A stretch of 5,918 nt of DNA, from contig JAFPCJ010000021.1 of the NCBI GenBank assembly GCA_017423885.1, positions 1 through 5,918 of the forward strand, written 5' to 3'. Each line of letters starts with the position of its first letter. Position 1 is the first letter of the stretch. Shown piece after piece: positions 1-5,918 of the stretch. Origin of the DNA: Clostridia bacterium. GTDB taxonomy: Bacteria; Bacillota_A; Clostridia; Oscillospirales; Acutalibacteraceae. Under the pieces are notes generated by a model, which was not told where the DNA came from, ran no database searches, and worked only from the letters and a program-made list of their open reading frames with translations. Position numbers and translations under genes: made by a program.

Positions 1-2376
1 AGTCATAAAGCCGATAAGAGCATTTTTACCAAGGCTTATTTCACCGTTACAGGTTGCGGGGCCGTCGGCAATAACCTCACCCTTTTTAATCTGCTGACCC
101 TCGTTTACAATGGGGCGCTGATTAATACAGGTACCGTGGTTAGAACGAATAAACTTAATAAGCTCATACTCATCTATTTCGCCGTTGTTTGCACGGATAC
201 GGATAGTGTCTGCACCGACGAATGCAACAGTACCTGCACGCTTTGCAAGAACTACAACACCCGAGTCGACCGCAGCCTTGTATTCCATACCTGTAGCAAC
301 TATCGGATTTTCGGGCTTGAGAAGCGGAACAGCCTGCTTCTGCATGTTAGAGCCCATGAGAGCACGGTTGGTATCGTCATTCTCAAGGAAGGGGATCATA
401 GCGGTGGCGACCGATACGACCATCTTCGGAGAAACGTCCATAAAGTCAGCCTTGGTCTTATCTATCTCTTGGAAGCTGTCACGGAAACGAACGTGAACCT
501 TATCACGGGCAAAGGTACCGTCTTCATTAAGCGGCTCATTTGCCTGTGCTACTACATACTCGTCCTCTTCGTCAGCAGTCATGTAGCGGACCTCGTCGAG
601 AACTCTTCCGGTCTCCTTATCGATAGGACGGAACGGAGTTTCAATGAAGCCGTATTTATTTATCTTCGCAAAGGTTGCAAGATAGGAGATAAGTCCGATA
701 TTAGGACCTTCAGGAGTCTCGATAGGACACATACGACCGTAGTGGGTATAGTGAACGTCACGAACCTCGAAGGATGCACGGTCACGTGAAAGACCGCCGG
801 GACCGAGAGCCGAAAGACGGCGCTTATGAGTAAGCTCGGAAAGCGGATTGGTCTGATCCATGAACTGCGACAGCGGAGAGGAGCCGAAGAACTCCTTGAT
901 AGCGGCAGTAACCGGACGGTTATTAATAATGGATACAGGTGTAATATTCTCGGAATCCTGCGACTGCAGAGTCATCTTCTCGCGGATAACACGCTCCATA
1001 CGTGAGAAGCCGATGCGGAACTGGTTCTGCAAAAGCTCACCGACAGAACGGATACGGCGGTTACCGAGATGGTCGATATCATCGGTAGTACCTATATCAT
1101 AGGGCAGACCCATGAAATAGTTGACCGATGCCATGATATCATCAAGAGTGATATGCTTGGGTATCAGCTCGTCCGCACGCTCAATAAGGGCAGCGCGGAT
1201 GTCCTCTTTAGACTCGCTGTTCTCAATTATATCCTTAAGGCAAGCAAAGGAAACGCGCTCATTGATGCCCTCGCGGTCAAGCTCTTCAAGCTCCTCGGCG
1301 GTAAAGTCAACAAAATCAGAAAGCTCTACCATACCGTTAGAAAGGATCTTAAACTCCTGCTCGTTATCGGCAAGGCGGATATATACCGCCAAAACGCCCT
1401 TACGCTCAAGCTCCTCTGCCTTGCTCTTGGAGATCTTCTCTCCTGCCTCGGCAATTATCTCGCCTGTCATCGGATCCACTACATCGCGGGAAAGCACCTG
1501 CGAACGTATACGTGCACCGAGAGCAAGCTTCTTATTATATTTATAGCGACCTACGCGGGAGATATCATAGCGGTGAGCATCAAAGAAAAGCTGCTCAAGA
1601 TATATCTTTGCTCCCTCGATGGTTACAGGCTCATTAGGACGAAGCTTCTTATATACTTCAATAAGAGCATCCTCTGTATTCTTGGTCTCATCGGCATCGA
1701 AGGTTGCAAGCATTTTCTCCTCTTCACCGAGTGCCTCGCGGATCTCATGGTTGGTATTAAAGCCCAACGCGCGGACAAAGGTAGAAATAGGAAGCTTACG
1801 GTTTTTATCGATACGCACCGACAGCACATCATTCACCGAGGTCTCATACTCAAGCCAAGCGCCGCGGTTAGGAATGATGGTGGATGTGAAGAGTCTTTTT
1901 CCGCTCTTCTCATCGATATGCATATCAAAATACACGCCCGGTGAACGAACGAGCTGTGATACGATGGCACGCTCCGCACCGTTAATGATAAAGGTGCCCG
2001 ACTCTGTCATGAGCGGGAAATCTCCCATATATACTTCGCTTTCCTTGATCTCGCCCGTCTCTTTATTAAGCAGACGCGCGGTGACATGAAGCGGAGCTGC
2101 ATAGTTGGTATCACGCGCTTTACATTCAGTCACATCATACTTGGGCTCACTGTCAAGACGGTAATCAATAAAGCTGAGCACAAGATTTCCGCTGTAGTCG
2201 GTAATCTCCGACATATCCTTGAACACCTCGCGCAGACCGTCAGTCACGAACCAGTTGTATGAGTCCTTCTGGATCTCAATGAGATTAGGCATATCAATAA
2301 CCTCATTGATCTTCGAGAATGTCATACGAGTGTTTTTACCCATTTGAACAGGTTTTACCATTGCTGTTTGCTCCAT
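1..2376 (-). CDS. rpoB: RNA polymerase beta subunit, N-terminal two-thirds (partial, runs off left edge)
   Basis: Catalytic beta subunit of bacterial RNA polymerase. I read 792 uninterrupted codons from ATG 2376 to base 1; family members in Firmicutes are about 1,190-1,250 residues, so the C-terminal third lies beyond the edge. Visible landmarks include the N-terminal lobe motif [19 protein letters not shown] (residues 133-151) and [19 protein letters not shown] (about 438-456). The rifampicin-binding cluster is at about 498-529 ([24 protein letters not shown]), followed by [21 protein letters not shown] (537-557, first 20 typical of the family) and NMQKQAVP (677-684). The sequence stops at GFMT, just before the expected W-D/E-GYN-E-D segment. 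By landmark numbering, the region before the rifampicin cluster is about 35 residues longer than in Bacillus subtilis; the extra is mostly acidic/helical sequence around residues 350-410, which looks clostridial. ATG 2376 is the first in-frame start after a stop at 2404-2406. The residue matching E. coli Gln510 is Pro501. Confidence 0.98.
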   Translation of the reverse strand, partial: MEQTAMVKPVQMGKNTRMTFSKINEVIDMPNLIEIQKDSYNWFVTDGLREVFKDMSEITDYSGNLVLSFIDYRLDSEPKYDVTECKARDTNYAAPLHVTARLLNKETGEIKESEVYMGDFPLMTESGTFIINGAERAIVSQLVRSPGVYFDMHIDEKSGKRLFTSTIIPNRGAWLEYETSVNDVLSVRIDKNRKLPISTFVRALGFNTNHEIREALGEEEKMLATFDADETKNTEDALIEVYKKLRPNEPVTIEGAKIYLEQLFFDAHRYDISRVGRYKYNKKLALGARIRSQVLSRDVVDPMTGEIIAEAGEKISKSKAEELERKGVLAVYIRLADNEQEFKILSNGMVELSDFVDFTAEELEELDREGINERVSFACLKDIIENSESKEDIRAALIERADELIPKHITLDDIMASVNYFMGLPYDIGTTDDIDHLGNRRIRSVGELLQNQFRIGFSRMERVIREKMTLQSQDSENITPVSIINNRPVTAAIKEFFGSSPLSQFMDQTNPLSELTHKRRLSALGPGGLSRDRASFEVRDVHYTHYGRMCPIETPEGPNIGLISYLATFAKINKYGFIETPFRPIDKETGRVLDEVRYMTADEEDEYVVAQANEPLNEDGTFARDKVHVRFRDSFQEIDKTKADFMDVSPKMVVSVATAMIPFLENDDTNRALMGSNMQKQAVPLLKPENPIVATGMEYKAAVDSGVVVLAKRAGTVAFVGADTIRIRANNGEIDEYELIKFIRSNHGTCINQRPIVNEGQQIKKGEVIADGPATCNGEISLGKNALIGFMT

Positions 2377-2389
2377 AGGTTCACAATCA

Positions 2390-2396
2390 CTCCTCC
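2390..2396 (-). promoter_or_regulatory. Shine-Dalgarno sequence of rpoB
   Basis: GGAGGAG on the minus strand ends 13 nt before ATG 2376, which is longer than the usual 5-9 nt. No in-frame ATG, GTG or TTG lies closer to it, and the next in-frame ATG (2361) is even further away, so 2376 remains the best start. A three-codon frame (ATG at 2398 to TGA at 2387) overlaps the site but has no ribosome binding site of its own. Confidence 0.75.
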
Positions 2397-2406
2397 ATAT
2401 ATTTTA

Positions 2407-2495
2407 CGGTACTGTAGATACCGCAAGAGAAACAAATTTCAGGGCTTTTGTGCATTTTCAACGAATTCTTTCCGCAAAAAGGCGCACAATCCCCC
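2407..2495 (-). promoter_or_regulatory. Foldable 5' leader of rpoB
   Basis: Between the predicted start of transcription (about 2507) and the rpoB ATG there are about 130 nt. By eye they can fold into two hairpins. In the first, GGG (2495-2493) pairs with CCC (2444-2442). After a symmetric 3x3 internal loop, TTGTGC (2489-2484) pairs with GCACAA (2453-2448). Inside it, CTTTT (2481-2477) pairs with GAAAG (2472-2468, one G-U) around a TGCG loop. In the second, CGGTA (2423-2419) pairs with TACCG (2411-2407) around a 7-nt loop, ending 10 nt before the Shine-Dalgarno sequence. There is no obvious U-tract terminator, so control at the ribosome binding site is easier to imagine than attenuation. I do not recognise a known riboswitch or ribosomal-protein leader class. 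The pairings are seen; a regulatory role is inference. Confidence 0.35.
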
Positions 2496-2515
2496 ATCTT
2501 TATTTGTGAATTATT

Positions 2516-2544
2516 ATTATATAGCAAAACTCGCCAATAGTCAA
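2516..2544 (-). promoter_or_regulatory. Sigma-A promoter of rpoB
   Basis: On the minus strand TTGACT (2544-2539) is separated by exactly 17 nt from a perfect TATAAT (2521-2516). Transcription should begin near 2509-2505. Upstream of the -35 box, about 2548-2577 is almost pure A/T with phased A-tracts (including TTTGAA and TTCAAA arms), as expected of an UP element that binds the RNA polymerase alpha C-terminal domains. This fits strong expression of an RNA polymerase gene. Because a terminator lies between this promoter and the upstream gene, it probably drives rpoB on its own. Confidence 0.9.
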
Positions 2545-2642
2545 GTACTTTTTTTGAAATTTTGAATATTTTTTCAAAGAAGAAAATAACCTGTACTTTT
2601 CAGGCAAAGGATGTTACAGTTGATTCTCTTTTTGATGAATAG

Positions 2643-2680
2643 AATAACGGGTCTGTCGCGGAAATGACAGACCCGTTATT
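2643..2680 (-). terminator. Rho-independent terminator after the TRIC-M42-NSS operon
   Basis: A perfect 15-bp inverted repeat (AATAACGGGTCTGTC with its complement, 2643-2657 and 2666-2680) encloses an 8-nt loop. On the minus strand it starts 4 nt after the symporter stop codon and its 3' arm runs into TTATTCTATT. Read on the plus strand the tail is even more U-rich (TTATTTATTTT), so it could act in both directions, although no plus-strand gene is seen nearby. It insulates the rpoB promoter from operon read-through. Confidence 0.9.
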
Positions 2681-2684
2681 TATT

Positions 2685-4058
2685 TTAAAAGAATTTAGAA
2701 ATATATCCTTGCACCCATATTACCAAAAGAATAACCGGAAGTATATACTTCATATAAACGCGCAAGAATTTCGGGAACTTCAAGCCTTTTCCCGTATTGA
2801 CCTCATCAAGGAAATTCTTCCATCCCCAGCCATGCTTATTGTTGCAACAGAACAAAACGTAAACAAGCGAACCGAGCGGCAGAATGTTATTGCTGATAAT
2901 AAAGTCCTCAAGAACGAGAATAGTGCTTCCCTTTCCGAGCGGCTCAACAAAAGAAATCAGATTAAAGCCGAGCGCACAAGGCAATGAAAGCACAAGCACA
3001 CCGATAAGATTTACGGCACACGCCTTTTTACGGCTCCAGCCCCATTTATCCATTGAGCAGGATATAATGTTTTCAAACACAGCAACAACCGTAGACATTG
3101 CCGCAAATATCATAAAGAGGAAGAAAAGCGTTCCCCATATTCTTCCGCCCGACATTTCCTTGAAAACATTGGGAAGCGTCTGAAATATAAGTCCCGGTCC
3201 CGCATTGGGAGTAATATCATAAGCAAAGCAGGACGGAATTATGATAAGTCCCGCCATAAAGGCTACAAAGGTATCGAGAATAGCAATGGACATGGATTCA
3301 CCCATAAGTCTGCGTTCTTTTGTTATATAGCTTCCGAAAATTGCCATAGAGCCCATACCTATCGAAAGCGTAAAGAAAGCCTGTCCGAGCGCGGCAAAGA
3401 TCACTTCACCAAAGCCCACATCAAGCATCTTTTTGAAATTCGGCACAAGATAATACTTAATTCCCTCACCTGCGCCATCAAGTGTGACCGCGCGAACAGC
3501 AAGCACCGATATTATGGCAAGCAGTGCCAGCATCATGACCTTGGTGATTTTTTCAACGCCCTTTTCAAGTCCGAGTGAGCATATAACAAATCCCAAAATA
3601 ACAGCAAGCGCCATAAAACCTACGACCGCAATAGGATCGGCAGTAAGCGCATCAAATTGCGAGGTGACCTGATCGGTGGTCATATCGGCAGTAAAATCAC
3701 CGCGAAGCATTTTAAAGAAGTATGCAAACATCCAGCCTGTAACGGTAGTATAAAACATCATAAGCAGATAATTGCCTGCAAAGCCTGCCCAACCGAAATG
3801 ATGCCATTTTGTACCCTTTGGCTCTAATTTTTCAAAGGAAGTCATTATACTTGCCTTGCTCGCTCTGCCGACCGCAAATTCCATCGACATTATAGGCAGA
3901 CCGAACACAACAAGAAACAAAAGATATATAAGTATGAACGCCGCGCCGCCGTACTGACCGACTATATACGGAAATCTCCATACATTACCAAGTCCTATAG
4001 CACAGCCCGCTGATATAAGTATAAACCCGAGTCTCGAACCAAACTTTTCTCTTTCCAT
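2685..4058 (-). CDS. Neurotransmitter:sodium symporter (NSS/SNF) family amino-acid transporter
   Basis: Inner-membrane Na+-coupled transporter of the LeuT/MhsT fold, most likely importing amino acids; exact substrate unknown. The 457 residues give about 11 hydrophobic segments, as in MhsT-like bacterial members that lack TM12. TM1 carries the family signature GLGNVWRFPY (residues 22-31) with gate Arg28. Tyr103 in TM3 matches the substrate-contacting Tyr108 of LeuT. The unwound TM6 reads FFTLSIGMG (228-236), covering LeuT Phe253, Thr254 and Ser256. TM7 has LDT at 261-263, with Asp262 where LeuT has the Na1 ligand Asn286. TM8 has Ala319, Ser322 and Thr323 at the Na2 positions. Asp385 probably corresponds to the extracellular gate Asp404. 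The protein therefore looks functional. It is the last gene of a three-gene operon, 12 nt after the M42 peptidase, with AAGGAG 8 nt before ATG 4058. Family is certain, substrate is not; aromatic, branched-chain and tryptophan-like substrates all occur in the family. Confidence 0.95.
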   Translation of the reverse strand: MEREKFGSRLGFILISAGCAIGLGNVWRFPYIVGQYGGAAFILIYLLFLVVFGLPIMSMEFAVGRASKASIMTSFEKLEPKGTKWHHFGWAGFAGNYLLMMFYTTVTGWMFAYFFKMLRGDFTADMTTDQVTSQFDALTADPIAVVGFMALAVILGFVICSLGLEKGVEKITKVMMLALLAIISVLAVRAVTLDGAGEGIKYYLVPNFKKMLDVGFGEVIFAALGQAFFTLSIGMGSMAIFGSYITKERRLMGESMSIAILDTFVAFMAGLIIIPSCFAYDITPNAGPGLIFQTLPNVFKEMSGGRIWGTLFFLFMIFAAMSTVVAVFENIISCSMDKWGWSRKKACAVNLIGVLVLSLPCALGFNLISFVEPLGKGSTILVLEDFIISNNILPLGSLVYVLFCCNNKHGWGWKNFLDEVNTGKGLKFPKFLRVYMKYILPVILLVIWVQGYISKFF

Positions 4059-4073
4059 CTCAAACGCTCCTTA
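4059..4073 (-). promoter_or_regulatory. Stop/Shine-Dalgarno overlap between M42 peptidase and NSS symporter
   Basis: The TAA stop of the peptidase gene (4073-4071) shares its last two bases with the AAGGAG ribosome binding site (4072-4067) of the symporter, whose ATG follows after 8 nt. A terminating ribosome would sit directly on this site, so translational coupling is likely. The overlap also confirms ATG 4058 as the symporter start. Confidence 0.8.
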
Positions 4074-5108
4074 AATATTCAAGTATCCCTTAAGCAGCTT
4101 AAGGGTGTTGAAAACGCCGTCAATATGACTGCGCTCATAGCCATGACTTGCATACACGCCTGCGCCTATAAGACCGTGACGTATATCCGCTCCGCCGCGA
4201 AGCGTAGCCTCAACATCCGAGCCGTAAAAAGGATAAACATCCACGGCATAATCTGCATTCTCACGCTTTGCGGCATCTATAAGTGCGCCGACCGTTTTAT
4301 ATGAATACGGTCCTCCCGAATCCTTGGCGCATATTGATACCTGCCGTTCCGTACAGTTGAGTCCGTCCCCGACACAACCCATATCAACGCTTATCGCTTC
4401 AGTCACTCCTGAAGGCACCGATGCCGAGCCGCCGTGTCCTACTTCTTCATAGACCGTAACATGAATATATGTTTTTCTCGGAAGATTAATATTATTATCA
4501 CTTATATACTTTGCAAAGCCGAGCAGGATGCCTACCGAAAGCTTATCATCCAAAAAACGGCTCTTTATATAGCCTGACTCCGTAATTCTTGTCCGCGGCT
4601 CAAAGCAGACTATATCCCCTATTTCGATGCCAAGCGCTCTTGTGTCCTCTGCTGAGTGCACATCTTCATCGAGCACTATCTCGCAGTTCTTAAAATCACG
4701 CTTTGTTTCAGCATACTCTCCGTTCACATGCACCGAAGCGTTGCAAAGCTGAAGTGTACCCTCATAAACCTTGCCGCCACGGGTATAGACCCTGACATTT
4801 TCAGTCTCACCGTTTTCTGCGCGCATACCTCCGAGCGGGGTTATCTTAAGCCGTCCGCCCGACTTTATCTCGCAGACCATTCCGCCGAGCGTATCTGCAT
4901 GCGCCTCGAGTAAAAGTGCATCGTTATCATTCTCACCGCCAAGTGCCACCGTAACGCCGCCCTTTACGGTAAAGTCCGCCTTAAATCCAAGGCTCTCAAA
5001 TTCACTCTTCACATACTGCGCCACCGCATCGGTAAAGCCCGTAGGACTGTCGATCGCGAGAAGCTCCTTTGTTTTCTCAACAGCATATTTTGCATATTCT
5101 ATATTCAT
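4071..5108 (-). CDS. M42-family metallo-aminopeptidase (TET/glutamyl aminopeptidase type)
   Basis: Cytosolic dinuclear metal aminopeptidase that releases N-terminal residues from short peptides; relatives assemble into hollow tetrahedral dodecamers. Some M42 proteins are misannotated as endoglucanases. The length of 345 residues is normal. The expected metal and catalytic residues are present: His70 and Asp72 in the HAD motif, Asp187 in FLDDK (185-189), the catalytic pair Glu221-Glu222 in YEEVGHGG (220-227), Asp242 in VDMG (241-244), and a late His328 in YERSH. Following the family fold, residues about 1-72 and 166-345 form the catalytic domain and the part between is the PDZ-like assembly domain. 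There is no signal peptide or membrane segment. It is the middle gene of the operon, 14 nt after the TRIC-like gene, with AAAGGA 8 nt before ATG 5108. Residue preference (acidic, hydrophobic or lysine) cannot be read from the sequence. Pairing with an amino-acid symporter suggests peptide turnover and amino-acid salvage. Confidence 0.94.
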   Translation of the reverse strand: MNIEYAKYAVEKTKELLAIDSPTGFTDAVAQYVKSEFESLGFKADFTVKGGVTVALGGENDNDALLLEAHADTLGGMVCEIKSGGRLKITPLGGMRAENGETENVRVYTRGGKVYEGTLQLCNASVHVNGEYAETKRDFKNCEIVLDEDVHSAEDTRALGIEIGDIVCFEPRTRITESGYIKSRFLDDKLSVGILLGFAKYISDNNINLPRKTYIHVTVYEEVGHGGSASVPSGVTEAISVDMGCVGDGLNCTERQVSICAKDSGGPYSYKTVGALIDAAKRENADYAVDVYPFYGSDVEATLRGGADIRHGLIGAGVYASHGYERSHIDGVFNTLKLLKGYLNI

Positions 5109-5125
5109 ACAGCCGTTCCTTTCTA
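5109..5125 (-). promoter_or_regulatory. Stop/Shine-Dalgarno junction between TRIC-like gene and M42 peptidase
   Basis: The TAG stop of the TRIC-like gene (5125-5123) is followed at once by AAAGGA (5122-5117), then 8 nt to ATG 5108. The tight packing supports co-transcription and probable coupling, and supports the chosen peptidase start. Confidence 0.75.
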
Positions 5126-5755
5126 TTCACTCGGATGCGGCAGACTCCAATGGTAGCGTGCCGCAAATAATCTCAATACAACTATTATTGCCGCGCCCGA
5201 AATCATCGCCATAGTCTCCCCGATAATTCCGTATAGCAAAACACATACAAGCGCGCCTATCAGCGAAGCCGTAGCATAAAAATGCTTTACAAAGATATAC
5301 GGCGTATTTCCCGAAAATACATCTCGCATAACTCCGCCGCCAACACCTGTTACTATTCCGACGAACACAAGCAGGAAAATACTGTTTTCCCGTGACAGCT
5401 CATAAGCGCGCTGTATTCCTACCACGGTAAAAACTCCAAGTCCGACAGAATCCATAACCAGATTTATTTTCTCAAAAAGCTGTTGCTTTTTTGAAATAAT
5501 GCGTCTGACCACAGGAAAAAACACGATGACCGAGGTAACTATTGCGACCAAGGCATATATCGGATTTTGAAAGGTGGCAGGCGGCGTCAGTCCGAGCACG
5601 AGATCACGGATCACTCCGCCTCCCACGGCAGTAGTGAGTCCGAGTATGACCACACCGAAGATATCCATTTGCTTTTTAAGCGCCGTAAACGCGCCTGAAA
5701 GTGCAAAGGACACTGTACCGATAAGCTCAAATATCAAAAGCAAGATATCCGACAT
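5123..5755 (-). CDS. TRIC cation channel / UPF0126 (YicG/YvgT-like) family membrane protein
   Basis: A 210-residue polytopic membrane protein with seven hydrophobic segments at about 3-24, 31-50, 66-84, 97-114, 126-142, 157-176 and 181-198. Two inverted-topology repeats each carry the family hallmark: AVGGGVIRDLVLG (43-55) and GVGGGVMRDVFSGNTP (137-152), both with the glycine kink followed by Arg-Asp. The C-terminus RLFAARYHWSLP (195-206) is typical of the family. Structures of prokaryotic TRIC proteins show trimeric potassium-permeable channels, while genetic work on other bacterial members has suggested a role in glycine uptake; the sequence does not decide between these. First gene of the operon: promoter at 5782-5810, then AAGGAGTG (5768-5761) with AGGAG 7 nt before ATG 5755. 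Being co-transcribed with an aminopeptidase and an amino-acid symporter slightly favours a link to amino-acid or ion balance, which is inference. Confidence 0.93.
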   Translation of the reverse strand: MSDILLLIFELIGTVSFALSGAFTALKKQMDIFGVVILGLTTAVGGGVIRDLVLGLTPPATFQNPIYALVAIVTSVIVFFPVVRRIISKKQQLFEKINLVMDSVGLGVFTVVGIQRAYELSRENSIFLLVFVGIVTGVGGGVMRDVFSGNTPYIFVKHFYATASLIGALVCVLLYGIIGETMAMISGAAIIVVLRLFAARYHWSLPHPSE

Positions 5756-5781
5756 TTTTCCACTCCTTTTTTATCTAGAGT

Positions 5782-5810
5782 ATTATATCATGAAAGATAT
5801 ATTTTTTCAA
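5782..5810 (-). promoter_or_regulatory. Extended -10 sigma-A promoter of the TRIC-M42-NSS operon
   Basis: On the minus strand TTGAAA (5810-5805), a 17-nt spacer, then TATAAT (5787-5782) preceded by TG one base upstream (5790-5789), forming an extended -10 element. Transcription should start near 5775, giving a short leader of about 20 nt that contains only the ribosome binding site. No riboswitch can fit in it, so any control must act on DNA. The only other credible promoter between here and the terminator at 2643-2680 would have to be internal to coding sequence, and I saw none at the gene junctions. Confidence 0.88.
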
Positions 5811-5842
5811 GAAATGAAGTATTTTTTTAAATTTGACATTTT

Positions 5843-5868
5843 TTGTTAAAAACATAACAATATTTAAC
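5843..5868. repeat. Nested short inverted repeats upstream of the operon promoter
   Basis: TTGTTA (5843-5848) and TAACAA (5855-5860) form a 6-bp inverted repeat with a 6-bp gap. Overlapping it, GTTAAA (5845-5850) and TTTAAC (5863-5868) form a second with a 12-bp gap. GTTAAA recurs at 5890-5895. The centre lies about 40 bp upstream of the -35 box, where an activator could bind. The surrounding DNA (5811-5918) is extremely A/T-rich, so such repeats arise easily by chance. Apart from this, no gene is visible in 5756-5918. Confidence 0.2.
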
Positions 5869-5918
5869 GCTCAAAAATGCTTGTAATTAGTTAAATAATA
5901 TAGTATTATAATATAAAT

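Larger units (their letters stand above)
2643..5787 (-). other. Predicted three-gene operon (TRIC-like, M42 aminopeptidase, NSS symporter)
   Basis: One promoter, three genes in the same direction with gaps of 14 and 12 nt, ribosome binding sites touching the preceding stop codons, and one strong terminator 4 nt after the last stop. Both ends of the transcription unit are visible, so the gene set appears complete. Co-transcription is inferred; the sites are seen directly. Confidence 0.85.

Noticed and set aside
136..1944. Several long plus-strand open frames opposite rpoB (for example 136-789 and 1069-1944)
   Set aside because: They lie antisense to an unbroken, strongly conserved rpoB frame, lack convincing ribosome binding sites, and encode no recognisable family; they are frame shadows.
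2387..2398. Three-codon frame ATG-GAG-GAG-TGA overlapping the rpoB Shine-Dalgarno sequence
   Set aside because: No ribosome binding site precedes it, and the codons are simply the Shine-Dalgarno bases; an uORF role cannot be supported.
2344..2565. Plus-strand open frame of 73 codons across the rpoB promoter and leader
   Set aside because: It overlaps the promoter and leader in antisense, has no ribosome binding site, and its AT-rich composition explains the predicted residues.
5574..5849. Plus-strand open frame of 91 codons overlapping the TRIC-like gene start
   Set aside because: It runs antisense through a conserved gene and its promoter, without a ribosome binding site or family resemblance.
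5833..5861. Plus-strand TTGACA at 5833-5838 as a divergent promoter
   Set aside because: The -35 is perfect but no acceptable -10 lies 16-18 nt downstream (TAACAA or AACAAT only), and no plus-strand gene begins before the edge.
5905..5912. ATTATAAT near the right edge as a second promoter in either direction
   Set aside because: The motif is palindromic and the DNA is A/T-rich. On the plus strand no -35 has correct spacing, and on the minus strand the -35 would lie outside the window.

Overview
The window looks like chromosome of a Gram-positive anaerobe of the class Clostridia, plausibly an Oscillospiraceae/Ruminococcaceae-type gut bacterium. The evidence is a Firmicutes-type RpoB with a clostridial-looking central region, strong AGGAGG-like ribosome binding sites, consensus sigma-A promoters (TTGAnn-17-TATAAT) set in AT-rich spacers, and moderate-GC coding DNA. 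This placement is inferred from sequence style and family resemblance, not from a database search. All four genes are on the minus strand, so transcription runs from the right end of the window to the left.

Right to left there are two transcription units. (1) Positions 5810 to 2643 form what looks like a complete three-gene operon. An extended -10 sigma-A promoter (5782-5810) is followed by a 7-TM TRIC/UPF0126-family membrane protein (5123-5755), an M42-family dinuclear metallo-aminopeptidase (4071-5108), and a sodium-coupled neurotransmitter:sodium symporter (NSS) family amino-acid transporter (2685-4058). A perfect 15-bp stem terminator (2643-2680) sits 4 nt after the last stop codon. The genes are 14 and 12 nt apart, and each downstream Shine-Dalgarno sequence touches or overlaps the preceding stop codon, which suggests translational coupling. 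(2) Positions 2544 to 1 hold a second sigma-A promoter with an A/T-rich upstream tract, an RNA leader of about 130 nt that can fold, and the first 792 codons of rpoB. The gene is intact but runs off the left edge just before the conserved Trp-(Asp/Glu)-Gly-Tyr-Asn segment.

Functionally, the operon reads as small-peptide and amino-acid handling. The M42 enzyme would trim cytosolic peptides and the NSS protein would move amino acids with Na+. The TRIC-like protein would be either a monovalent-cation channel or, as proposed for some bacterial relatives, a small amino-acid (glycine) transporter. This link is inference from gene order. The rpoB unit is notable because the gene is not preceded by rplJ-rplL and has its own promoter and leader.

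I found no RNA genes, CRISPR arrays, insertion sequences or defence genes. Nothing here is clearly a previously undescribed system. The most worthwhile leads are the rpoB leader, the separation of rpoB from the L10/L12 genes, a proline inside the rifampicin-binding cluster, and the TRIC-M42-NSS gene set.
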